A stretch of DNA of 11,420 nucleotides from Lobulomyces angularis (Eukaryota > Chytridiomycota > Chytridiomycetes > Lobulomycetales > Lobulomycetaceae): assembly GCA_027604685.1 (NCBI GenBank), contig JADHYX010000416.1:1-11420 (forward strand), given 5' to 3'. The translations under genes and the position numbers were made by a program. Position 1 is the first letter of the stretch; each line of letters opens with the position of its first letter. Positions 1 to 7,001 of this stretch are shown piece after piece. Under the pieces are notes generated by a model, which was not told where the DNA came from, did not search any database, and saw only the letters and a program-made list of their open reading frames with translations.

Positions 1-403
1 AGTTAGACCAATTTATTTAAGTAGATAAATTTTTCCTAAATAGTTTTCGCTATTTTATTTTAATTGGTGTTTTGTTGCATTATTATTTTGAATATTTGAT
101 GTTCAAAAAGATAATGCCCAAGCACTATACACTATTTCTTAAATTATTGTATAGGAGGCTATATTCAATGGCAGCCATACCAATAGTTGTAGCCAATGTT
201 CGAAGTGAGCCGTAGTGCTTGAAAAAAAATTAACGCCCCGGCTCCAGCGTGGCTGATTTATTTTTTTTTTTTAAAAAAAATCCATAAATAAAATAACAAA
301 CTTTTTTAAAGTTAAAATTAACTTTATTGATAAATTAGAAAAATTAAAAAAAAGTTTTTAAATTTAAACTAATCCAACAAAAATAACATATATTTTTTAA
401 TAA
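1..403. other. Upstream non-coding region with a GC-richer patch
   Basis: No gene model can be supported here. Most of the stretch is A/T homopolymer-like, but about 140-245 is clearly richer in G+C than its surroundings and looks neither like intron nor like the other spacers. All three minus-strand frames are open for about 20-40 codons across this patch, but none has a credible start, and too little space separates it from the gene starting at 404. Bases 222-403 are plain AT-rich DNA that presumably carries the promoter of that gene; I see no clear promoter motif. The patch could be a structured RNA gene, a repeat fragment or a decayed exon. Confidence 0.5.
119..221. repeat. Inverted repeat, 9-bp arms, enclosing a GC-richer loop
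   Basis: CAAGCACTA at 119-127 is the exact reverse complement of TAGTGCTTG at 213-221. The 85 bases between include a small self-complementary element, ATGGC-A-GCCAT, near 168-178, and a GTTCGAA near 198 that resembles a Pol III B-box core. A long T-run begins around 247. This would fit a structured, possibly Pol III-transcribed RNA. I could not match it to tRNA, 5S, U1-U6, SRP or RNase P, so the RNA interpretation is inference only. Confidence 0.4.
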
Positions 404-1422
404 ATGATTTATTCAACATTTTTCGTCTTATTACATTTTGCTACTTCTCAAATTGACTTTGGTTCTCCTACAATTATAAACAATCTTCCTTTTACCCAAA
501 CCCTTACGTAATAAAAATTAGAAATAAAATTTAAACTAAAAAAACTTCAATTTTTTTTTATTTTTTGTAAATTTAAAAAAAAAATTAGTCCTATTTGTAA
601 AGAGGCTATCACTACATCTCCTGCCATTCCCCAATTGCTATCAAATTGTGGTGGTTTAAGTTTATTAACTCTAGGTTCTTTTAAATAAAAATTGAATTTT
701 TTAACCTTATATTTTTTTCTTTCTTTGTTCATTAAACAAATTAAAGGTGCTTCTCCAAGTGTTGCAATTCAAGGAACCTTTTTAAGTAATTAAAATTTAA
801 ATTCTTGTTTTCCTTTTTAAAAATTTATTCTGAAGATGATTTTTGTTCTACTACGTGTAAAGATGCAATTTTTGGTTTAAATAACCTTTCTTCAATTTGT
901 AATGACCAAGTCATTTTTACCCCTGGGGAAACCTCTGATTACTTTTTAAGGATATTTGGTGGAACTTCTGCTGCTCAAATTTCAACAAACTTGAACGATA
1001 TTTCAAAAACTGCCTGTTTGAAAAACTCCACTGGAGGTTTTTGTTTAAAGGATGAAATTAAAAACATTGGCACTTCAAACATCGTGTCTGGTGATAACAA
1101 CAATACCAGCTCTCTCAGCGTCTTTGGCTTAATGCCGCCAGTTGCCTACGCTAAAAATACTACTGTTGTCTGCACTGATTGCATTAGACAACAGCATCAA
1201 AATTTGTTGGCAACAACTGGAAATTTGAAAGCTGCTTTAGAACAAGTCTTAAACACTGTTGGTGAAACACTAAAAACATGTCCTCCACCTGGGTCTGAGA
1301 CTAATACCCAAGGTAGCAATAGTCCTACTGCAAACAATGCAAATAGTAGCGCATTCACTAATTCATTTTCCTTTACCCTTTTTGCTATACTATTTCTTTC
1401 TCTTTTCTTTGTTGTTTTGTAA
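404..1422 (+). CDS. Secreted cysteine-rich protein, probably GPI-anchored (4 exons)
   Basis: Joining 404-507, 589-674, 747-785 and 836-1422 gives 271 residues with matching splice phases (2, 1, 1). Introns are 81, 72 and 50 nt. The ATG at 404 begins a hydrophobic signal peptide (about residues 1-15, ending near ATS-Q). The mature part has ten cysteines at 38, 55, 80, 84, 98, 137, 146, 189, 192 and 225, including CSTTC and CTDC pairs, which suggests disulfides. Several N-glycosylation sequons (NST, NTS, NTT, NSS) are present. A Ser/Asn/Thr-rich linker leads to a hydrophobic C-terminal tail (about 253-271) with no cytoplasmic residues after it, the usual shape of a GPI attachment signal. The cysteine layout recalls fungal cell-surface GPI proteins, but I cannot name a family and no function is assigned. 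The second intron uses a GTTCTT donor, so the 674/747 junction is the least certain. Confidence 0.75.
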
Positions 1423-1487
1423 AAAGACAATGTATTTTTTTGTTTTATTTTTTTTTTTTTCGTATTTTTTTAATTTACCTCAAAAAC

Positions 1488-1493
1488 AATAAA
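1488..1493 (+). terminator. Candidate polyadenylation signal AATAAA
   Basis: The first AATAAA downstream of the stop at 1422 lies 66 bases beyond it, which is a reasonable 3' UTR distance. In DNA this AT-rich the hexamer is common by chance, so this is only a candidate. Confidence 0.3.
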
Positions 1494-1569
1494 ATCAAGT
1501 TTTTCAAAAGAAAAAAAAATATTTTTTCAATATTTTTTGTAAAAAGTAAATGCAATAAATATTTCAGAA

Positions 1570-1651
1570 ATGAAAAGTCTACAATTAAAAATAAATATTT
1601 CCATAAAAAAATGATAAGTCTACAATTAAAAAAAAATATTTCCATAAAAAA
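1570..1651. repeat. 41-bp tandem repeat, two copies
   Basis: Copy one (1570-1610) and copy two (1611-1651) are nearly identical. Both begin ATGA and share AAGTCTACAATTAAAA and ATATTTCCATAAAAAA; they differ at two or three bases. A third copy starts (ATGAAAAAAG at 1652) but diverges at once. The repeat is in the spacer between two convergent genes and has no coding potential that I trust. Confidence 0.85.
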
Positions 1652-1828
1652 ATGAAAAAAGAAAAATATACTATAGTTTTTTTCTATAATTGCCAAAACA
1701 TTAAACTTCAAAAAAGAATAAAAAATTATATAAAAATAAACAATTGCAAAAAACTCTTTTAAAAAAAAAGCTTTCTTTTTAACTATATATGTATAATAAT
1801 AAAAAAAAATAAATTTAAGAAAGATTTA

Positions 1829-1834
1829 TTTATT
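1829..1834 (-). terminator. AATAAA overlapping the stop codon
   Basis: On the minus strand the last codons of the tropomodulin-like gene read CAA TAA followed by ATAAATC, so an AATAAA hexamer (1834-1829) spans the stop codon. If used, it would give an almost UTR-less mRNA. More AATAAA-like sequence follows at once, and chance occurrence is likely in this composition. Confidence 0.3.
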
Positions 1835-3409
1835 GAGCTAGTTTTTTTAATGCATTTCTTTTTTTGCGCGCTATCAACACAAAAAAAAAAATTAAAGAAT
1901 AGGTGATTAGATTTGTATTACCAATATCTTTGTTTCTTGAAATAAAACGATCAATTTGATTTCTCGAGGCAACATCTCTAATAACAAGTGACAGTTTAAT
2001 GAAGCTACAAAAAAAAATTAAAATTAATTTATTTTATTTTATTAATTACGTTTCATTTTTGGCTAACGCTTTTGCAAAACTTTGTTCAGCATCAGTGCCT
2101 GCAGGCGATCTCTGTTGATTGAGTTTCAACTCCATTAAAGTATTATTATACGCTAACATATCTGCGAGAGCTCTAATCTAGGAAAGCAATAACTTTTAGA
2201 AGAAGAAAAAAAAAATTAAATGATACCCCAACAGGTGCAATTTGATTTCCTTCTAGATTTAAAATTTCTATACCTTTATTTTCCCGTAAAGCCTGAAAAA
2301 AACAAAAATTAAATAAAAAAAAAATACAAAATATACCTCAGCGAGTTGCTGTGAATTTAGAGTATTGAAGCCAGTATTTGCTAAATTTAATTTTTTTAGC
2401 TTATCATTCTTAAGTAACGCTGTTGCAATAGCAGTCCCAATTTTTTCAGTAAACACTGGACAATCTTTCAAGTCTAATTCAATTAAGCTCTCATCATTTT
2501 GTTCCAAAAGATCTATGGCGTGTAAAACTTCTTCCAAAAGTGGATTGGTAGCCCTCACTGGTGCAGTTATTTCATTTTGTGAGACAACGGGGCCATCAGC
2601 TAACAACAAAAAATTAAAATTTAATTATTTTTAAAATATTTTTTTTTGAACCTGCGGTTCGTTCTAAAGGTTTCTTAATGTTTATTTCTTTTGGTAAATG
2701 ATTATTTTTTCTCAAAAAACTAAATTTTTTTGATAAAAATCTATTATCTTCCAAAGTTGCTGGAGCAGCTTTTTCAGTATATTCAAACTTTGTATCTTTT
2801 GGTAAAGTTTGAAAAGTTTGTCTTCTGTTAACTTTTTCCTTTGATACTGGAATTCTACTGACTGGTTCCACTTTTTCCTCTGCAGTTAATGTGTTTGGAA
2901 TCTTTTCTACAAAATCTTCACCGTGAGATCCAATTTTTTCTTCAGAAGATTCCATAAGAGGAATAGTTTCAGTAGACTTGTTGCTCTCCATCTCACTTAC
3001 TTTTTCGCTATTTACATCAGCGCCATTACTTTTGGAAGTTGGCTCAGGTGCATGATCAATTTTCTCAACAAATTTTTCATTATCTACATCAGCGCCATTA
3101 ATTTTGGAAGACTGAATTTCATCAACTTGGACGAAATTTATTTCACCAGCAACGTCAATCATTTTCTCTTCTTCAGGAAGATCATGAGTAATGGCAGCAT
3201 CTGAAACAGGGACAATTTTTTCTATATTTACATCATTAGGAGTATCATCCATAACGGTTTCAATTGTAACCTTTAAAACATCAGAATTGTCAGTTTCGAT
3301 GGTTGTTGTTTCAGTGTTTTGCTTTTTTTTATTTAAAAAAAAAAACATTAAGAAAATAATTAAACGAATTATAATGTTTAATAAAAAATACTTGATTTTC
3401 AATCGACAT
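1830..3409 (-). CDS. Tropomodulin-like LRR protein (7 exons)
   Basis: Minus-strand exons 3409-3392, 3321-2652, 2599-2337, 2292-2227, 2177-2050, 2004-1922 and 1870-1830 join in phase to encode 422 residues; introns are 44-70 nt. Residues 1-230 are hydrophilic, acidic and probably disordered, rich in Glu-Lys-Val/Ile, with a 24-residue-period duplication. From about 245 the protein follows the tropomodulin/leiomodin C-terminal fold: an NPLLEEVL helix start, then strand-helix repeats with LIELDLKDC, LKKLNLANTGF, IEILNLEGNQI and LMELKLNQQR. It ends in a final helix with RNKDIARKKR, the basic Arg-Asn-x-Asp/Arg-Lys ending typical of that family. In animals this domain caps actin pointed ends. The N-terminal tropomyosin-binding segment is not recognisable, so tropomyosin binding is doubtful. 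The exon 1/2 join (GTATTT donor, A-run before the acceptor) and the GTTCAA donor at 2651 are the weakest points. Confidence 0.82.
3001..3110 (-). repeat. Direct repeat of 38 bp at 72-bp spacing inside the coding region
   Basis: Bases 3001-3038 and 3073-3110 agree at 34 of 38 positions, including the shared core TACATCAGCGCCATTA. They lie 72 bp apart, a whole number of codons, and encode SK-x-NGADV-x-x-EK twice in the disordered N-terminal half of the tropomodulin-like protein. This looks like an in-frame tandem duplication. Confidence 0.85.
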
Positions 3410-3869
3410 TTTTTTTTAAATTTGAATTAAAAAAAATAAAAAAAAATTTATTTATTTTGAAATAATTTTTATAATAACGCCTCCAAAAGAACGCCTTCAA
3501 AGCCACTGCAAGTAGTAAGGAAGAAAATGTTGTATTAGAAAGTAATTTCAATTCTAAGCAGCAACCATCAATTGTTTTTGTTGGAAAATCAATATATCAA
3601 AATCTAAATTTAATAAATACAGGTAACGTTCCAAAAATTGTAAGTAAAGCTCAAAATTATTTTTTTATGATGTTTATTATTAAGCAAGAATATGTTTCTT
3701 TTTTTTTTTTTTTTTTCTATTGGATAAATTGCAGATTTCTGTTTTATGATTTAGTTTTTTTTCTTAATAAACTAAACTAATCCCATTATGAAACAATGCT
3801 TTTTTTTTTTGTTTTGCAATAATGCTCAGCTCGCTACAAAATAAGACTGAGACTAATACATAAAAATTA
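3410..3869. promoter_or_regulatory. Divergent intergenic region (shared promoter space)
   Basis: These 460 bp separate the start of the minus-strand tropomodulin-like gene (3409) from the start of the plus-strand methyltransferase gene (3870), so both promoters should lie here. No TATA box or other motif can be told apart from the AT-rich background. The region includes the coding-like patch 3478-3639, T-runs around 3700-3717 and 3800-3811, and good 3' splice-site candidates ending at 3735 (TTGCAG) and about 3831 (GCTCAG). These could belong to a 5' UTR intron of the methyltransferase gene. Confidence 0.5.
3478..3639 (+). other. Orphan exon-like segment with consensus 5' splice site
   Basis: This patch is less AT-rich than the spacer around it. 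It has an open plus-strand frame that reads like normal protein (for example KEENVVLESNFN and PSIVFVGKSIYQN) and ends at a perfect GTAAGT donor at 3640. No in-frame ATG lies upstream, and only about 70 bp separate it from the divergent gene, so it cannot start a gene by itself. It could be a 5' UTR exon of the methyltransferase gene, a 3' terminal exon spliced to the acceptor near 3831 (ending LATK-stop), or a gene remnant. The minus strand is also partly open here, so the direction is not certain. Confidence 0.35.
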
Positions 3870-6727
3870 ATGAAAAAACAAACTAAAAGTTTAAAATCTT
3901 TTTTTCCTTTGAATTTGGCTTTTGCAAGTCAAGATGAAAACCCTTGTACAGAAGTTTTTTGGAAAAAAAAAAAAAATAAAAAGGAAATGAAACAGTCTAA
4001 AAGAAATGAAAATAACTTGTATAATTTTTTTTTTTTTTTATCAACTAATTTTTTTTTTTTTAATTACTACTTCTTCTTTATTTAAATTTTAATTTTCTTT
4101 TTTATATTTTGTGTTTTTAAATTTATGATTTGAAATTAGAACTGACTTCCTTTCTATTTTTTAGTACCAAATCGAAAAGAACAATAAGAAATCAAATTAA
4201 TTTTTTTTTTAATTCACCAATTCCAAGTTTACTTTTGAAGGATCAAACTGTTGACAACGATTTATTTTTACAAAATTCTTTAGCAAATCTAATCAATCCC
4301 CCATCTGAACTAATTGAATTAAAAAGGGAGAGTAGAAGATCTATAGTTAACGAAAAAAAAATTCTAGAAAAGAAAAACCTGATTCCTTCAAACAACCAAG
4401 AAAAAGCAAGCAGTACAAAAAAAAAAAGAAAAACGCTAACTTCAATTGGTGTTGAATTATACAATGTTAATAATGAAATGATTGAAAAAAAGAATTCTTT
4501 TTCAAATTCAAATAATTTTTTTGATTCTCAAAAAAAAGTAATTATTTCAAATAAAGCAACCGAATTTGATAAAAATATAAAAAGATTTTGGAGGATTAAA
4601 GAATTACAATGGGAAAAAAATTTTAATGTTGAATTAAAATTTTTATATGGATTAAAAGATTACCTAGAAGCTGGACTTTATAGTAAAATTAGTAGAGCAG
4701 GCCACCAAAAAACCTCACCCTTAAAGGATGAAGGTGGTAAATAAATTATACTTGATGAAAAAATGCACAATTTTTTTATTCCATTTTTATTCTAAAATAA
4801 AAAAAATTTTTATTTAAATGCTAAACCCTTAAAATTAGTAAAAGTCAATGACAACATACTACCACAGCCGCTGTACTATGGCAAGGATCATCTATTAAAC
4901 TTACAAAGGGATTTTGTTTTACCTGAAGATGTTATGATGTTTGCTGAAAGTATTAACAGAATAGATAGATCGCAAATGGGAAAAAGGCCACGTCCATTTG
5001 TGTTATTAAGACAAAGTATACATACTTAATCCTATTTTAAAGTAACTTTTAAATTTGTTACTAGATATATTTGTGAATCGAAAACCAAGACTTCCAAAGG
5101 AATTAGCAATTTGTCTTTGTCCATATGAAGAAGGTAAAGAGGGATGTGTTGGTACAGAATGCCTAAATCGATGTACTTTTATGGAATGTGATCCTAAATT
5201 ATGTAAATACGGAGAAAATTGTGGGAACCAAAGATTTCAGAAAACTGAAGAGGTTGAAGAATTAGAAGTCTTTAGTGTGAGTTTATTTTTAAAAGATGAT
5301 ATTAATTATTATTAATAAAAAAAATTATTTGTTTATTATTACTTTTAGACGTCAGTGAGAGGGTTTGGATTACGAACTTTAAGAGATATCAAACAAGGAG
5401 TTTTAGTAAAAGAATATAGAGGTGAAATCATTGATGAAGATTGTCGTTTACAGAGAATGAACTCTTTATACAATGGAATTGAAAATTATTATTTTTTGGA
5501 ATACAGTCAAAATGAAGTTATAGATGCGTGCAGAAAAGGTACTGAAGCACGTTTTGTAAACCATAGTTGTGATCCAAACTGTCATATAGAGAAATGGTAG
5601 ATTTTATTTTTATTTTTAAAAATTATTTTAACTTTTTTTTTTTGTTAATTTTAGGCAAGTGGATGGCGAATTTAGGATTGGATTATTTAGTAGCAAAGAT
5701 ATTAAAGCAGGTTCAGAATTAACTTATGACTATAAATTTCAAGCGTTTGGTCAGATGTTAAAGTGTTTGTGTGGTAGTGACATCTGTAGAGGTTTTCTTG
5801 GAAATAATAAAAAAAGTGAAGAAATGAAGGAAAGAGATGAATTGCGTAATTCTTAAAAAAAAATTACCATGCAAATAAAATTCTAACATTTTATTTTATT
5901 TTTTATTTTTTTATTCAATAGAGAGAAGAAAAAAAAAACTATTACAAAACTCTGAAAAATTAAGATTGAAACCATTTTTAAAAAAATTGAAGTTGGAAAA
6001 GGAAGAAGAAGAGCCAGTTTATTTTTGGTCACAACGTCAATACACAGTGGAAAATTTAACAGACAATTTCGAGAATTGTCTTAAATACAGATCCTACTTC
6101 CAAGATACAGGATTGCTTCTTGTTAGAAATTTTATTCAATCTTTTTACAAGATGAATCCTATTGAAAACAAAAAATTTTTGAAAAATTTTGTTAAAGAAA
6201 AAATTGAAAGAAAAAAAAAATTTAATGGATTTAATCTGGATGATGTTGGAGAAAAAGAAAAAATTAAATTTCAAGAAAGAAAAAAAAAAAAAAACTTAAA
6301 TTTTGTGTTGCAAGCTTTAATAAATTTGAACAACAACAACAACTGTAATAATATTAATAATAATAATAATAATAGTAATATCAACAATAAGAAAAACAAT
6401 AATACTAATAATGAACTAGTTGAATGTATTCTAGAAAAAAAAGATAACCAAATTTTAAGTTTAGATAAAATCTATTCAGATTTACTTGAAGACAAAAATA
6501 AAAGAAGCAAATTGGAACAAGATGTCCCAACACAAGAAAATGAAAAAAATAATTTAGATGATGACGATGTTGATGATATTGAGGAAAAGGAAATCATGGT
6601 ATTTGACCAGTCTCTAAAAACTGATGAAAATGTCCTTGAACGTGTACCAGAATCTGAAATTGACTCTGATCAAGAAATGACAGAAGATATTACTATCGAT
6701 AATGATATTACTTTTGATGACAATTAA
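3870..6727 (+). CDS. ASH1: ASH1-like AWS-SET histone H3K36 methyltransferase (7 exons)
   Basis: Exons 3870-4018, 4165-4736, 4839-5015, 5065-5276, 5349-5596, 5655-5845 and 5922-6727 join in phase to encode 784 residues. Residues 1-300 are basic and low-complexity. A cysteine-rich AWS zinc module lies at about 316-357 (C316, C318, C327, C332, C336, C341, C346, C352). The SET domain (about 371-485) shows RGFG (374-377), the catalytic-site RFVNHSCDPNC (438-448) and ELTYDY with Tyr479. A post-SET CxC-x4-C module (490, 492, 497) follows. This order is that of nuclear H3K36 methyltransferases (ASH1, SET2, NSD). An LLLVRNF segment near 581-587 recalls the region after the post-SET module in ASH1 proteins, so I favour ASH1; SET2 is the alternative. 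The tail has an Asn-run (about 650-680) and an acidic end. The ATG at 3870 is the first in frame after a stop at 3861. The first intron (146 nt) is the least certain. Confidence 0.9.
6329..6412 (+). repeat. AAC/AAT trinucleotide tract encoding poly-asparagine
   Basis: An imperfect run of AAC and AAT codons in the last exon of the methyltransferase gene encodes an Asn-rich stretch with occasional Ile, Ser, Lys and Thr. The tract stays in frame and is interrupted, which suggests replication slippage within a disordered tail rather than a functional domain. Confidence 0.85.
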
Positions 6728-7001
6728 AAAAACTTTTTTTTTTTATTTTTTTTCTTTACTAACATAAAACTAAAATTTTTTTTTTTCTTTTATTTCTATA
6801 ATTTTAAATTTTTTTTCTTTTTTTATTTTTTATTTAATATTTTTTTTGGTTTTTAAGATACATAAACCTTAATTTTTTTTTTTTTTAATAAATATTATAG
6901 TGAAATGTTTTAACAAAAAAAAAAAAAATAAAATAATAATAAAAGAAAATAGATAAATATATAGGATAAAAAAACATATACAACCACAAATACCTTTTTT
7001 T
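6728..7001. other. Short convergent spacer between methyltransferase and Dicer genes
   Basis: These 274 bp consist almost entirely of A/T homopolymer-rich DNA between the two stop codons. No gene is visible. Both 3' UTRs must lie here or overlap across it. Confidence 0.8.
6887..6892 (+). terminator. Candidate polyadenylation signal AATAAA
   Basis: An AATAAA hexamer lies 160 bases after the methyltransferase stop, directly behind a 14-base T-run. It is plausible for the plus-strand transcript, but the background makes chance matches likely. Confidence 0.3.

Larger units (their letters stand above)
1423..1829. other. Convergent AT-rich spacer between two 3' ends
   Basis: This 407-bp stretch separates the stop of the plus-strand surface-protein gene from the stop of the minus-strand tropomodulin-like gene. 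It holds T-runs, A-runs and a 41-bp tandem repeat. Short open frames occur on both strands, but they are almost pure Lys/Asn/Phe/Ile from homopolymers and are not credible genes. It presumably contains both 3' untranslated regions. Confidence 0.7.

Noticed and set aside
170..210. Possible U4 snRNA (shared GTAGCCAATG with the U4 5' stem-loop)
   Set aside because: The match is about ten bases. The rest of the stem, kink-turn partner and U6-pairing region could not be found.
190..222. Possible tRNA T-arm (TTCGAAG loop)
   Set aside because: The bases either side of the loop do not pair, and no acceptor, D- or anticodon arm can be drawn.
547..732. Minus-strand open frame of 61 codons
   Set aside because: It is antisense to exon 2 and intron 2 of the surface-protein gene, which has a signal peptide, phase-matched introns and cysteine pattern. 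The minus frame is Lys/Phe-rich with no family likeness.
1197..1430. Minus-strand frame opposite the last exon of the surface-protein gene
   Set aside because: It is the shadow of a well-supported exon; its basic, Leu/Val-rich product has no independent support.
1440..1711. Overlapping open frames on both strands in the convergent spacer
   Set aside because: They are composed of homopolymer-derived Lys, Asn, Phe and Ile and run over a tandem repeat. There is no start context, no splice support and no recognisable domain.
2365..3430. Plus-strand frames opposite the tropomodulin-like exons
   Set aside because: The minus strand has a seven-exon model with family similarity and consistent phases, so the plus frames are shadows.
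4243..4464. Minus-strand frame opposite exon 2 of the methyltransferase gene
   Set aside because: It lies opposite a phase-consistent exon and encodes only Phe/Leu/Ser-rich sequence.
5580..5660. Frameshift or premature stop in the SET domain after EKW
   Set aside because: A 58-nt GT-AG intron (5597-5654) splits the Trp codon and restores the expected KWQVDGE continuation, so the gene is intact.
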